Notes: generated by a model not told the origin, from the sequence alone. A DNA stretch of 64,000 bases from Algoriphagus sp. TR-M9 (GCF_027594545.1 NZ_CP115160.1:3840501-3904500), one strand, 5' to 3'. Positions 1-9,345 are shown, counted from the stretch's first letter. A program made the numbers and translations.

Positions 1-105
1 GTTGTCTGCTCTGCTTCTGGTCATAGGAGCCATCCAGACTCTGTTTTTCAGCTTTAACCCATCGGTCAGGGTGATGGGTTGCAGTAATGCTTGTTGATTA
101 TTCAT
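1..105 (-). CDS. Old Yellow Enzyme family oxidoreductase, 5' end only
   Basis: The first 35 codons of a minus-strand gene that leaves the window at base 1. The translation contains LKNRVWMAPMTRSRA, the N-terminal signature of NADH:flavin oxidoreductases of the Old Yellow Enzyme family (FMN-dependent ene-reductases such as NemA). The ATG lies at 105-103 and the frame is open to base 1. These enzymes reduce activated C=C bonds or nitro groups with NAD(P)H in the cytoplasm. It is divergent from the blaI-like gene, with about 315 bp between them. Only the start is visible, so substrate class cannot be judged. Confidence 0.8.
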   Translation of the reverse strand, partial: MNNQQALLQPITLTDGLKLKNRVWMAPMTRSRADN

Positions 106-341
106 GGTGGTGTTGGTTTAGTTTTCAAAAATTCAATGTCTATACAACTAATGTAAAGGCATTAAAGTTCAATTTATTTACAGCTCTCTTAGCATTGATT
201 TAGAATCAAAACCTTACCAAAAATCACCAGGTGACGATCCACCTACGTTTTTCCTCTCACATCAAACAGCCTTCATTTCAGGATCACCCCTGACCTCTCC
301 CATCCTAATCCTCTGAATATCTATTTTTTAACAGTTTTTAA

Positions 342-411
342 TACGATTTTTTTCGTAGATATTTTGAACTTACGATTCTCTTCGTATATCTTTGGTACGA
401 AAGTTATCGTA
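342..411. promoter_or_regulatory. Three identical dyad operators for the BlaI-like repressor
   Basis: Three copies of the perfect dyad TACGA-N6-TCGTA lie at 342-357, 371-386 and 396-411, immediately upstream of the BlaI-like start at 421. The second copy fills the space between the putative -33 and -7 elements and the third covers the expected transcription start. BlaI/MecI repressors bind short dyads as dimers and usually repress their own operon, so autoregulation is the natural reading. The repeats are seen directly; the binding is inferred. Confidence 0.75.
363..394 (+). promoter_or_regulatory. Bacteroidota-type promoter of the blaI-M56 operon
   Basis: TTTG at 363-366 and TATCTTTG (TAnnTTTG) at 387-394, separated by 20 bp, match the Bacteroidota -33/-7 primary sigma factor promoter. 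The expected start site is about 400, leaving a leader of roughly 20 nt before the ATG at 421. It is interleaved with the three dyad operators. Confidence 0.6.
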
Positions 412-420
412 TAAACTCCC

Positions 421-795
421 ATGAGTAAGCCTACCGAATCAGAATTAGAAATACTTTCCCTATTGTGGGAAATGAAACAAGCAAGTGTCCGGCAAATCCA
501 CGAAAAGCTGGCAGAAACCAAAGACACGGGCTACACCACTACCCTGAAGACCATGCAGATCATGCATACCAAAGGAATGCTGACCCGAAACGAGTCTCAG
601 CGGACGCATATCTATAGCCCGGCTACCAATCAAAAAGAAACTCAAAAGTCACTACTGAAAAACTTGGTAACGACTGCATTTGGAGGATCGGCCCAGAAGC
701 TCGTCATGCAGGCCCTGGGGCAGGAAAACCCTTCGAAAGAAGAGTTAGATGAAATACGCGCATTTTTAGACCAACTAGAAACCAAAGAAAGATGA
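421..795 (+). CDS. BlaI/MecI/CopY family transcriptional repressor
   Basis: A 124-residue protein of typical BlaI/MecI length. The N-terminal winged helix (about residues 4-75) reads PTESELEILSLLWE..., ending in the wing that precedes YSPA; the C-terminal part (about 80-120) is the helical dimerisation region. In this family the repressor is inactivated by proteolysis when the partner M56 sensor protease is triggered. The partner gene overlaps it by 4 bp (ATGA), so the two are translationally coupled. The three upstream dyads suggest autoregulation. Beta-lactam resistance is not implied: in Bacteroidota these pairs are common without a nearby beta-lactamase, and none is seen here. Confidence 0.9.
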   Translation: MSKPTESELEILSLLWEMKQASVRQIHEKLAETKDTGYTTTLKTMQIMHTKGMLTRNESQRTHIYSPATNQKETQKSLLKNLVTTAFGGSAQKLVMQALGQENPSKEELDEIRAFLDQLETKER

Positions 796-2810
796 ACCTT
801 TTAAACGACTGGATACCGGATAGTTTGCTCTATGCCACTGGATGGACATTGGTGCATACCCTGTGGCAGCTGGTGATAATAGCCGGGACCCTGTGGCTTT
901 TGCTGAAAGCTTTTCACAAAAAAAGCCCGGCATTTAAATACCACCTCGCATTAGGGAGTTTGGCGCTTGCTGTATTGGCTGCTTTGGCGACTTTCACCTA
1001 TGAAATCTCCAACTTCACCCCTACACCAGTTTTTGAGAGACTTGCACTGGAAGGAATGAGCTTCCAGCAAGTGAAAGCCGGCTCTGATCTGGGCATGGAA
1101 GGGTGGATTCAAGTACTGATCAACTGGATCGAATTACAATTACCAGTTTTGGTCAATTTCTGGTTTGTAGGAGCAATACTGTTTATGTTCCGCCTATTCA
1201 ACAGTCTGTCCGAAATCAGCACCTTGAGAAAAACCTCCCAAACTCCCCAGGATTTTGAACTGGAGAAAAAGCTATATCGGCTCATGGGGAAAATGAACAT
1301 CTCTAAAAATGTAGCGCTCAGACTGACTTCACATGGGGTGTCTCCCATTACTTTCGGCTACCTCAAGCCCATTATACTCATTCCGATAGGACTCTTAGTC
1401 CAGCTTTCCCCATCCCAGCTGGAAGCCATCATCGCCCATGAATTGGCACACGTCAAACGCAACGATTACCTGATCAATATTTTCCAGTCGGCTTTGGAAG
1501 TGCTCTTTTTCTACCATCCATGCTACTGGTGGATGAATCAGACGATTAAAGAATTGCGTGAAAATGCCGCAGATGACTTGGCCGTGCAGGTTGGCATTGC
1601 TCCTAAGGAGCTGGCCTATAGCCTGTCTGAAGTCTTGAACTTTGCCAAGCAAAATCCGCCGGAGCTAGCGCTGGCTGCAGCGCGGAAACGACATAATCCC
1701 ACCCTTCAACGAATCAAAAGGATCCTGGGTCAACCTGCCCAGACTTATCCGCAAAACCCTATTATTTCTATCCCTATGTTACTTACACTATTATTAAGTG
1801 CAGGCCTGATGGCCAGTGCACAGCAAGATGTCCCCGTGAAAGTAGAGCTGGCAGAGCCAGTCAGCTCTGAAGTAAAAATAAATTCCAACTCGGGACAAAA
1901 CGTCCACCTGAACCCCCATGTCAATGTGAACTCAAATGTCCACATGAATGCCGATCATGACATCCACATAGAGGCAGACACCATTGTGGAGAAAAACCTG
2001 GCATTGATCATCAAGGATTCCACCGAAGTCACCACCGGCAAGCACATTTGGGTGACCAAGGACAATGAGGTCATAGAACTCAAAGACCCTAAATCCTACA
2101 AACTTAAAATCGTAGCAGATACCATCATCAGTGAAGGAGATACCATTATAGTCAAAGGCTCCAACAACTTTGTCCACAAATCTACCGCTGATATGGACTG
2201 GGAAGGGATGCCAGTTTTAGAGTTGTCAGATGTCCCAGAACCACCTACTCCACCGGCATTTCCAGAAGAATTTATGGCAGAAATGCCAGAATTTTCCATG
2301 GCTCCCATGGCTCCTATGCCACCCATCGCCCCTATGCCTCCTATGGAATTTATCTACGGTGATGAAGAAATGTTTTTCAACTCAGACACGGTCAAAAACA
2401 TGACTCCTGAGCAAAGAAAGCAGTGGGAAAAAGAAATGGAAAAGAAGGCCAAAGAATGGGCCAAGATAGCAGAGGAAAAGGCCGCCAAGTGGCAGGAGGA
2501 AAACCAGGAAGCCATCGCCAAATGGAAAGCCAACGAAGGTGAATTCCGTGCTAAAATGGAACAGTGGGAAAAAGAAATGCAACCCAAAATGGAGGCATTT
2601 CAGAAGAAAATGGAAGAATGGCAAAAAGCCCAAGAACCAAAAATGAAGGAATTTGAGGCCAAAATGAAAGCTTGGGAAAAAGAAAACCAGCCTAAAATCG
2701 AAGAATTCCAACGCAAAATGGAAATCTGGCAAAAAGAGAATGCCGCCAAAATGGAAGAATTCAAGCGAAAGCTGGAAGAGGAACTTAAAAATGAAAATGA
2801 TGATAACTAA
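792..2810 (+). CDS. M56 (BlaR1-like) membrane sensor metalloprotease
   Basis: A 672-residue protein. The first ~340 residues hold several membrane helices and the zinc-protease motif HELAH (His216-Glu217...His220) on the cytoplasmic side, as in BlaR1/MecR1. A further helix near residue 325-345 ends in ...LMASAQ. No penicillin-binding sensor domain follows. Instead there is a beta-rich Asn/His-rich stretch, a Met-Pro-rich linker (around residues 490-520) and a highly charged C-terminus with four 18-residue repeats (residues 589-660) predicted as coiled coil. The likely role is to sense an envelope signal and cleave the BlaI-like repressor encoded just upstream. The sensory ligand is unknown, and the C-terminal half is unlike classic BlaR1. 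Confidence 0.85.
   Translation: MNLLNDWIPDSLLYATGWTLVHTLWQLVIIAGTLWLLLKAFHKKSPAFKYHLALGSLALAVLAALATFTYEISNFTPTPVFERLALEGMSFQQVKAGSDLGMEGWIQVLINWIELQLPVLVNFWFVGAILFMFRLFNSLSEISTLRKTSQTPQDFELEKKLYRLMGKMNISKNVALRLTSHGVSPITFGYLKPIILIPIGLLVQLSPSQLEAIIAHELAHVKRNDYLINIFQSALEVLFFYHPCYWWMNQTIKELRENAADDLAVQVGIAPKELAYSLSEVLNFAKQNPPELALAAARKRHNPTLQRIKRILGQPAQTYPQNPIISIPMLLTLLLSAGLMASAQQDVPVKVELAEPVSSEVKINSNSGQNVHLNPHVNVNSNVHMNADHDIHIEADTIVEKNLALIIKDSTEVTTGKHIWVTKDNEVIELKDPKSYKLKIVADTIISEGDTIIVKGSNNFVHKSTADMDWEGMPVLELSDVPEPPTPPAFPEEFMAEMPEFSMAPMAPMPPIAPMPPMEFIYGDEEMFFNSDTVKNMTPEQRKQWEKEMEKKAKEWAKIAEEKAAKWQEENQEAIAKWKANEGEFRAKMEQWEKEMQPKMEAFQKKMEEWQKAQEPKMKEFEAKMKAWEKENQPKIEEFQRKMEIWQKENAAKMEEFKRKLEEELKNENDDN
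2556..2771 (+). repeat. Four 54-bp coding repeats (18-residue coiled-coil units)
   Basis: Within the M56 gene, four consecutive 18-codon units follow the pattern MExWxKExxPK (11 residues) plus MxxFxxK (7 residues). An 11+7 spacing is a hendecad-heptad coiled-coil periodicity. The units differ in sequence and are probably old. Confidence 0.75.
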
Positions 2811-2834
2811 TCATTAATTGTGTGTTGATGCTTC

Positions 2835-2869
2835 AAAAAAGACTTGGCCATTGGTCAGGTCTTTTTTTT
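2835..2869. terminator. Bidirectional intrinsic terminator
   Basis: An A-tract, a GACYTGGCC...GGTCAGGTC hairpin and a run of eight T follow the M56 stop codon by about 25 bp. It can terminate the blaI-M56 operon. Confidence 0.75.
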
Positions 2870-3038
2870 GGTGATTCTATTTCAAAACAAAACTTTCCAG
2901 ACCAGAAATCGCTATATTTTGTGAGTTTGAAGCATTCGAAAGGAAAGGGAATCCAGTACTCCATCCTTGGAAAACCATTCGATGAAATAGCAGATTCCAG
3001 CCCTTGTTTTGCTGATTTTTGAAATAAATAACACGATC

Positions 3039-3929
3039 ATGACAACTGCCCAAAAAACCAAAATCACTGTAAAGGCCACCGTACATGAACCTATGGAAAT
3101 GGTCTGGGAATACTTCACGAACCCTAAACACATCATCCATTGGAATAGCGCCTCACCTGATTGGCATAGTCCAAGTGCAAAAAATGACCTGCGTCCAGGC
3201 GGCAGTTTCATCACCAGAATGGAAGCCAAAGACGGCAGCGCGGGCTTTGATTTTGAAGGCAAGTATCAAGAGGTAGAGCGGCATTCCCATCTTGACTACA
3301 TCCTGAGTGATGGAAGGGAGGTTCAGGTTACTTTCAGAGAGGTTCCGGATGGAGTTGAGATTACGGAGGTTTTTGATCCGGACCCAGACCATCCTGCAGA
3401 AACCCAGAAAAATGGATGGCAGGCAATTCTGGACAGTTTCAAAACCTATACCCAATCTGAGGCGAAGCTGGTGCGCTTGAATTTCCAGATTGAAATCGAC
3501 AATACCCCAGAGGAGGTTTACCGGCTGATGCTCGAAAGGCCCTCATATGAGGAATGGACAGATGAATTCTCTCCGGGCTCCACTTACATCGGCAACTGGG
3601 ACGAAGGCAGTACGCTGCATTTTGTATCACAAGGTGAAGAAGGAAATCAAAACGGAATGATCAGTAAGGTAATCAAACACCTGCCGGCCAAGCACCTTGA
3701 AATAGAACACGTAGGCATTTTAAATGATGGAGTGGAAATACTCGAAGGCAAAGATGTGGAGATGTGGAAAGGTGCCCATGAAAAATATACCTTCAAGGAA
3801 ATCGAAGCAGGAACGCTTCTTCTGATTGAGACAGACTCCACCATGGAATACGATGAATATTTCTCAAAAACCTGGCCCATTGCCCTTCAAAAACTCAAAG
3901 AAATCTGCGAAAGAAAAGGCGAAAAATAG
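3039..3929 (+). CDS. Tandem SRPBCC/AHSA1-domain protein
   Basis: About 296 residues from the ATG at 3039, preferred over an upstream in-frame start because the SRPBCC fold begins at KITVKATVHEPMEMVWEYF. Two AHSA1-like (START/SRPBCC) halves are present, roughly residues 8-135 and 145-295. The first has the usual HWN...PGGSF pattern and the second starts LNFQIEIDNTPEEVYRLM. Such proteins form a hydrophobic ligand cavity; many are annotated as ATPase activators or polyketide-cyclase-like without known function. The two-domain arrangement resembles ligand-binding proteins of the glyoxalase/DUF1428 neighbourhood, but no substrate can be assigned. It stands alone between terminators. Confidence 0.8.
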   Translation: MTTAQKTKITVKATVHEPMEMVWEYFTNPKHIIHWNSASPDWHSPSAKNDLRPGGSFITRMEAKDGSAGFDFEGKYQEVERHSHLDYILSDGREVQVTFREVPDGVEITEVFDPDPDHPAETQKNGWQAILDSFKTYTQSEAKLVRLNFQIEIDNTPEEVYRLMLERPSYEEWTDEFSPGSTYIGNWDEGSTLHFVSQGEEGNQNGMISKVIKHLPAKHLEIEHVGILNDGVEILEGKDVEMWKGAHEKYTFKEIEAGTLLLIETDSTMEYDEYFSKTWPIALQKLKEICERKGEK

Positions 3930-3983
3930 CCTAGCCCTATGATGACTCCTCTCTGAAGTGAAATCCTTACCTTTGCAGCAATC

Positions 3984-4718
3984 ATGAAAAAGAAGCCATT
4001 TACCGTAGTCTACGAAGACAACCACCTTTTAGTCGTAAATAAAGCCTCGGGAATCCTCGTACAAGGGGACAAAACCGGTGACAAAACCCTGACAGATTAC
4101 TGTAAGGATTACATTGCCAAAAAATACAACAAACCTGGAGCGGTATTTCTCCACCCTATCCACAGACTAGACAGACCGGTCAGTGGATTGGTAGCCTTTG
4201 CAAGAACCTCCAAAGGCCTTGAGCGCATGATGGAGGTATTCCGTAAGCGCGATATTCACAAGGTGTACTGGGCACTGGTGAAAAGAAAACCCAGAGAAGA
4301 AATGGGAAAACTGACCCACTGGCTGGTCAAAGACGAGCAGAAAAATGTAGTGACCGCCCATGACCGAGAGGTGCCGGGTTCGCAAAAAGCAGAGCTCAAT
4401 TACAAAACCATGGGATTTATGAATGACCATTGGCTCTTGGAAGTCCGCCCGATTTCCGGCCGGCCTCACCAGATCCGGGTACAACTGGCCTCCATGGGCT
4501 GTCCCATCCGTGGAGATGTGAAGTACGGCTTTGCCAAGCCAAATCCTGACGCCAGTATCAATTTGCACGCTTTCCATTTGATCTTTGTGCATCCGGTCAA
4601 AAAGGAAAAACTATACTTGAGAGCTGCAGTGCCAGAAGAAGAATTCTGGGAGCAGTTTTTGGAATTTGAAACACTCAAAACCAAAGACCAGCATCTCGAC
4701 AATACCTTCAGCGGGTAA
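3984..4718 (+). CDS. RluA-family RNA pseudouridine synthase
   Basis: A 244-residue protein with no S4 domain. The catalytic motif HRLDRPVSGLVAFARTSKG (Asp of RLD is the nucleophile) and the late GRPHQIRVQLAS motif are both present. It isomerises uridine to pseudouridine in rRNA or tRNA in the cytoplasm. Length and lack of an S4 domain suggest an RluA/TruC-like rather than RluC/D-like enzyme, but the target site cannot be read from sequence. It is monocistronic and followed by an intrinsic terminator. Confidence 0.9.
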   Translation: MKKKPFTVVYEDNHLLVVNKASGILVQGDKTGDKTLTDYCKDYIAKKYNKPGAVFLHPIHRLDRPVSGLVAFARTSKGLERMMEVFRKRDIHKVYWALVKRKPREEMGKLTHWLVKDEQKNVVTAHDREVPGSQKAELNYKTMGFMNDHWLLEVRPISGRPHQIRVQLASMGCPIRGDVKYGFAKPNPDASINLHAFHLIFVHPVKKEKLYLRAAVPEEEFWEQFLEFETLKTKDQHLDNTFSG

Positions 4719-4725
4719 CTTCTGA

Positions 4726-4760
4726 AACCTTGGAATGATAGAAATCTCCAAGGTTTTTTT
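4726..4760 (+). terminator. Intrinsic terminator after the pseudouridine synthase
   Basis: A perfect 9-bp stem AACCTTGGA/TCCAAGGTT with a 12-nt loop followed by seven T, 8 bp after the stop codon. Confidence 0.85.
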
Positions 4761-4820
4761 ATTTTCCATTATGAAATCGAGCAGGCCGAAGATCGTCACA
4801 CACCGTACTGATTATAATGT

Positions 4821-4861
4821 ATGCGAGATTCCATCCCGTTTCCTTCGTCACGGGACAGGTT
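4821..4861. repeat. 41-bp dispersed repeat, copy 1
   Basis: Identical over 41 bp to 12796-12836. It contains a hairpin with arms TCCCGT/ACGGGA. Similarity is patchy for about 25 bp on the left (CGWCACACA...GATTAT) and the tail AAACAGATGAAA recurs to the right in both copies, where here it runs into the start of the next gene. This looks like a short chromosomal interspersed (REP/MITE-like) element. Confidence 0.8.
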
Positions 4862-4889
4862 ATGACCGCTGAAAAACAATTTCAAACAG

Positions 4890-5390
4890 ATGAAAACATT
4901 CCTATTCTTCCTTTTTACAGCTTTCATGCTCTCCGCATGCAGTACCTCCCCTAAACCCAAAACGATTTACATCGTCCGTCATGCTGAAAAGCAATTGGAC
5001 GGAAATGATCCTGAACTTTCCACTGCAGGGTCTGCCAGGGCGAGAAAACTTGCCCAGATCCTTGCCGGTCAAAATATCCAGCACATTTTCAGCACTGATT
5101 ATCAGCGGACCCGCATGACAGCAAAGCCTACTGCTGACCAAGCGGGCATTTCCATCAACTCCTATGACCCACAGAAGCACGATGAGCTAGTAATACAACT
5201 TAGAAGTCTAGAAGGAAATATCTTGGTCGTTGGTCATAGTAACACCGTCGGGCAAGTGGCAAATTATTTTGTAGAGGACGGCGAACAATACGAAGACCTA
5301 GGAGATACAGAATACAATTTCATCTATGTGGTGACTTTAGCGAAGGACGGTACTTCTTCAGTTGAGAGAAAAACATATAAGGACTATTGA
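4890..5390 (+). CDS. Histidine phosphatase superfamily lipoprotein
   Basis: A 166-residue protein with a lipoprotein signal (FTAFMLSAC, lipobox Cys at about 17). The mature part opens with IYIVRHAEK, the RHG/RHA catalytic motif of the phosphoglycerate-mutase-like histidine phosphatases, and has the second catalytic His in VVGHSNT. It is shorter than cofactor-dependent mutases and resembles SixA-like or secreted phosphatases. It is probably anchored to the outer membrane, acting on a periplasmic phosphoester; the substrate is unknown. The dispersed repeat ends just upstream, so its promoter may lie within that repeat. Confidence 0.85.
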   Translation: MKTFLFFLFTAFMLSACSTSPKPKTIYIVRHAEKQLDGNDPELSTAGSARARKLAQILAGQNIQHIFSTDYQRTRMTAKPTADQAGISINSYDPQKHDELVIQLRSLEGNILVVGHSNTVGQVANYFVEDGEQYEDLGDTEYNFIYVVTLAKDGTSSVERKTYKDY

Positions 5391-5478
5391 TTATGAGGTG
5401 AAATAGAGATTCTATAGGCCTGTGAGAACATACTTTCCCCAATTTTTCCCTACCTTAAAATCACTATTTTTAATCCGT

Positions 5479-7044
5479 ATGAACCGCCCAGAAAACCTCC
5501 TTCAACTTAAAGACAAATCCAAAACTTGGGACATCGCCGTTATCGGTGGCGGATCTTCAGGGCTAGGTGTAGCCTTGGATGCCATTTCCCGTGGGCTTTC
5601 CGTTATTTTATTCGAAAAAGCAGACTTTGCCAAAGGCACCTCCAGCCGCAGTACCAAGTTGGTCCATGGGGGTGTCCGTTACCTCGCCCAAGGCGACGTA
5701 GGCTTGGTCTTCGAAGCATTGAAAGAACGGGGGAAGCTGCTGAAAAACGCCCCGCATCTGGCACACGACCAGCCGTTCATCATCCCCATATTCACTGCCA
5801 AAGACCGGCTGATGTACAGCTTGGGGTTGAAAGTTTACGATTGGATGTCTGGCAGACTAAGCCTTGGCAAATCAGAATTTATATCCAAAGAAGAGACGCT
5901 CAAAAGGCTTCCTGGCTTAAAACCAAAGGGATTATATGGAGGTGTGGTGTACCACGACGGGCAATTTGACGATGCCCGGCTCGCTATTAATCTCGCCCAA
6001 TCAGCCGATGAAATGGGGACCTGTGTCCTGAATTATGTAAGTGTAACTAGTCTGACCAAAAATGAATCCGGGAAAATAACCGGACTTCGTGTATCGGATA
6101 GGTTAACTAACAATAAATATAACGTCAATGCTAAAATGGTGGTCAACGCCACCGGGGTTTTCGCTGACAAAATCTTGAAAATGGACAATCCTTCTGCCCC
6201 GAAAACCATACAGCCCAGCCAAGGAATTCATATCGTCCTGGACCAAGAGTTTCTAGGTGGTAAGGACGCACTGATGATCCCTAAGACCAAGGATGGCCGT
6301 GTGCTTTTTGCAGTTCCTTGGCACAGTAAACTTGTCGTAGGCACTACTGATACGCTTCGGGACAAACCCAAACTGGAGCCTGAGGCTTTACAAAAAGAAA
6401 TCGACTTTGTACTGGAAACTGCAGCAGGGTACCTGGCCAGAAAGCCAACCCGAGCAGACATCAGATCAGTATTTGCCGGCCTGAGGCCTTTGGCCCGCCC
6501 AAAGGAAGGGAGCACCAAAACCAAGGAAATCTCCCGATCCCACAAGGTGATTCTTTCGGAAAGTGGCTTAGTGACGATTACAGGAGGAAAATGGACTACT
6601 TTTCGTAAAATGGGGGAAGACACGGTAGAATATTTCACCCGGGTCACCGGAGAAAAAATCCCTGAGAGTAATTCACTGGATATGAAAATCCATGGAGCTA
6701 CCACTCGAGTCCCGGAAGGCCACTGGGGAATCTATGGCTTTGATGCCAAGCCCATTCAGGATCTGACCAAGGAAAACAAGACTTGGGAAGAACTCCTGCA
6801 CCCTGATTTCCCCAACATTCAGGCAGAAGTAATCTGGGCCGTACGTGAAGAGATGGCTGTGAAAGTCGAAGATGTGCTATCGAGGAGAATCCGGCTATTG
6901 GTACTAGATGCTCAGGCTGCCATAGATGCTGCGCCTAAGGTTGCCGACTTGATGGCCAAAGAATTAGGAAAAGATCAGGATTGGGTAGCTGCTGAACTCT
7001 CAGACTTTGAAAAGACTGCAAAAAAATATTTGATCAAAAAATAA
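5479..7044 (+). CDS. glpD: Glycerol-3-phosphate dehydrogenase (FAD-dependent)
   Basis: 521 residues from the ATG at 5479, chosen over an earlier in-frame start because conserved sequence begins shortly after it. The dinucleotide-binding motif VIGGGSSGLGVALDA lies near residue 22 and is followed by the family motif KGTSSRSTKLVHGGVRYL. It oxidises sn-glycerol-3-phosphate to dihydroxyacetone phosphate and passes electrons to quinone at the membrane. The C-terminal DAO_C domain is present. It is the first gene of glpD-glpK-glpF, with glpK 6 bp downstream. Confidence 0.95.
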   Translation: MNRPENLLQLKDKSKTWDIAVIGGGSSGLGVALDAISRGLSVILFEKADFAKGTSSRSTKLVHGGVRYLAQGDVGLVFEALKERGKLLKNAPHLAHDQPFIIPIFTAKDRLMYSLGLKVYDWMSGRLSLGKSEFISKEETLKRLPGLKPKGLYGGVVYHDGQFDDARLAINLAQSADEMGTCVLNYVSVTSLTKNESGKITGLRVSDRLTNNKYNVNAKMVVNATGVFADKILKMDNPSAPKTIQPSQGIHIVLDQEFLGGKDALMIPKTKDGRVLFAVPWHSKLVVGTTDTLRDKPKLEPEALQKEIDFVLETAAGYLARKPTRADIRSVFAGLRPLARPKEGSTKTKEISRSHKVILSESGLVTITGGKWTTFRKMGEDTVEYFTRVTGEKIPESNSLDMKIHGATTRVPEGHWGIYGFDAKPIQDLTKENKTWEELLHPDFPNIQAEVIWAVREEMAVKVEDVLSRRIRLLVLDAQAAIDAAPKVADLMAKELGKDQDWVAAELSDFEKTAKKYLIKK

Positions 7045-7050
7045 AGCCTA

Positions 7051-8550
7051 ATGACCCAAAATAAACCTTATTTGATGGCTTTGGACCAAGGAACTACGAG
7101 TTCAAGAGCAATCATTTTTGACCAACAGGGCAAAATCGTCTCCATAGCCCAAAAAGACTTTAAACAGCATTTTCCACAAGCAGGCTGGGTGGAGCATGAC
7201 CCAAAAGAAATCTGGTCATCACAATCGGCCATGATGATAGAATCACTGGTCAATAAAAACATCAAAGCCAAGCAGGTAGCCGCCATTGGCATCACCAACC
7301 AACGGGAAACCACCATCATTTGGGATAGAGAATCCGGTGAACCCATCTACAATGCCATCGTCTGGCAAGACCGACGTACTGCCGGATTTTGCAATGCGCT
7401 CAAAGAAAGAGGAGAGGCAGAAAGGATAGTCAGTAAAACCGGACTCATCATAGATGCGTACTTTTCTGCGACCAAAATCAAGTGGATACTAGACCATGTG
7501 GATGGGGCAAGGTCCAAAGCTGAGGCAGGAGAATTGGCTTTTGGTACGGTGGATTCCTGGCTGATCTGGAATTTGACATCGGGCAAAACCCACATAACCG
7601 ACATCACCAATGCCAGCAGAACCATGCTCTTCAATATCCATACTCAGGAGTGGGATCAAGAACTCTTGGATCTATTTGATATTCCCTCATCGCTGCTACC
7701 AGAAGTAAAATCCTGCAGTGAAATCTACTGTGAGACAGCAGGAGATGTACTGAGTGAGAAAATCCCCATTGCCGGAATTGCTGGCGACCAACAGGCGGCA
7801 CTTTTCGGCCAGCTCTGTACCCAGCCAGGCATGGCAAAAACCACTTATGGCACGGGATGTTTTCTAGTCATGAATACCGGAAAAGAAGCCGTCCGCTCCG
7901 AAAACCAACTGCTCACCACCATAGCCTGGAAAATCGGAGATGAAATCAATTACGCTTTGGAAGGATCAGTGTTTATTGGAGGTGCTGCCATTCAATGGTT
8001 ACGGGACGGCATGGGAATATTCAAGCATGCCCGAGAGAGTGAGCGTATGGCAGACAGCATAGAAGGTAATGATGGGGTTTACTTTGTGCCGGCTCTCTCG
8101 GGTCTGGGAGCTCCACATTGGGATCAGGATGCCAGAGGAGCATTTTTTGGAATCACACGAGGCACCACCAAAGCCCACATGGCCCGTGCGGCACTTGAGG
8201 CCATCGCATACCAAGTGTATGATGTACTGAAGGCCATGGAAAAAGACAGTGGTAAGCCCACCCGTGAGCTTAGAGTGGATGGAGGAGCCACGGCCAATTC
8301 ATTCTTGATGCAATTCCAGGCCGACCTGTTGAGCTGTGAAATCAAGCGTCCCCAGATCATAGAGACCACGGCAATAGGCGCTGCATTTCTAGCCGGGCTA
8401 GCTGTTGGGTTTTGGAAAGATCAGGAAGAAATCAAATCCCTTTGGAAAGCCGACCGCAGTTTTGTCCCACACATGGGGGATCCTGAAAGAGACCGGCTGA
8501 TTCATTTTTGGCACAAAGCAGTAGAACGCTCTAAAAACTGGGTAGAATAA
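7051..8550 (+). CDS. glpK: Glycerol kinase
   Basis: A 499-residue FGGY-family kinase of standard length. It begins [17 protein letters not shown] (phosphate-1 motif) and carries the GlpK signatures [32 protein letters not shown] and YGTGCFL. It phosphorylates glycerol to glycerol-3-phosphate, which GlpD oxidises. It lies between glpD and glpF, its stop codon sharing one base with the glpF start (TAATG), so translation is coupled. No regulatory gene for glp is adjacent. Confidence 0.97.
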   Translation: MTQNKPYLMALDQGTTSSRAIIFDQQGKIVSIAQKDFKQHFPQAGWVEHDPKEIWSSQSAMMIESLVNKNIKAKQVAAIGITNQRETTIIWDRESGEPIYNAIVWQDRRTAGFCNALKERGEAERIVSKTGLIIDAYFSATKIKWILDHVDGARSKAEAGELAFGTVDSWLIWNLTSGKTHITDITNASRTMLFNIHTQEWDQELLDLFDIPSSLLPEVKSCSEIYCETAGDVLSEKIPIAGIAGDQQAALFGQLCTQPGMAKTTYGTGCFLVMNTGKEAVRSENQLLTTIAWKIGDEINYALEGSVFIGGAAIQWLRDGMGIFKHARESERMADSIEGNDGVYFVPALSGLGAPHWDQDARGAFFGITRGTTKAHMARAALEAIAYQVYDVLKAMEKDSGKPTRELRVDGGATANSFLMQFQADLLSCEIKRPQIIETTAIGAAFLAGLAVGFWKDQEEIKSLWKADRSFVPHMGDPERDRLIHFWHKAVERSKNWVE

Positions 8551-9284
8551 TGAATGTATTTCTAGCAGAATTAATAGGAACTGGCTTGCTCATGTTATTG
8601 GGTTCAGGCGTGGTAGCGAACATGCTTTTGCCAAAAACCAAAGGACATGGCGGAGGTATCATGGAGATCAGTACGGCCTGGGCTTTGGCAGTTTATGTAG
8701 GGGTAGTGGTCGCAGGCCCATATAGTGGTGCGCACCTAAATCCTGCAGTTACGCTAGGTCTGGCCCTGACCGGGCAATTTGAGTGGGCAATGGCACCAGG
8801 ATATATTATTGCGCAGGTTTTGGGAGCCATGATAGGTGTGGGGATAGCCTGGCTAATCTACAAAGATCATTATGATGCCTCTGAAGATGCGGGGATAAAA
8901 GCAGCGCCCTTTGCCACATCTCCTGCCATTCGAAACCTTCCATTGAATTTTTTCTCAGAAGTGGTAGGGACTTTTGTTTTGATTCTGGTCATTCTATACA
9001 ATGAAGGAGTAGAAATAGGCGATGTGAATGAAACTCCAATCGGCATGGGGTCGCTTGGAGCGATCCCAGTGGCATTTTTGGTTTGGGTGATTGGATTAAG
9101 TCTAGGCGGAACCACAGGATATGCGATCAACCCTGCCCGTGATTTTGGGCCGAGGATTATGCATACGATTTTACCGATTAAAGGCAAGGCAAGTTCAGAC
9201 TGGAGTTACGGCTGGGTTCCCATTATAGGACCTTTCGTAGGTGCTGCCTTGGCGGCAGGACTGTATATGATGGCAGGGGCTTAA
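8550..9284 (+). CDS. glpF: Glycerol facilitator (aquaglyceroporin)
   Basis: A 244-residue MIP-family channel with six membrane helices and the two NPA boxes HLNPAVT (about 62-68) and AINPARDFGPR (about 192-202). The Asp after the second NPAR is the signature that separates glycerol facilitators from water-selective aquaporins. It lets glycerol diffuse into the cell, where GlpK traps it. Its start overlaps the glpK stop by one base. An intrinsic terminator follows about 60 bp downstream. Confidence 0.95.
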   Translation: MNVFLAELIGTGLLMLLGSGVVANMLLPKTKGHGGGIMEISTAWALAVYVGVVVAGPYSGAHLNPAVTLGLALTGQFEWAMAPGYIIAQVLGAMIGVGIAWLIYKDHYDASEDAGIKAAPFATSPAIRNLPLNFFSEVVGTFVLILVILYNEGVEIGDVNETPIGMGSLGAIPVAFLVWVIGLSLGGTTGYAINPARDFGPRIMHTILPIKGKASSDWSYGWVPIIGPFVGAALAAGLYMMAGA

Positions 9285-9345
9285 TTGATTGGATTTGACC
9301 AAAAGTGTATATTTGGTGATTACGATCGCCAAAATTACATTATAT

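Noticed and set aside
2382..2732. 116-residue antisense ORF in the M56 gene
   Set aside because: It is the shadow of the Lys/Glu/Met-rich coding repeats and has no RBS or family match.
5526..5969. 147-residue alternate-frame ORF in glpD
   Set aside because: It lies wholly inside an intact, well-conserved glpD frame; high-GC codon third positions explain it.
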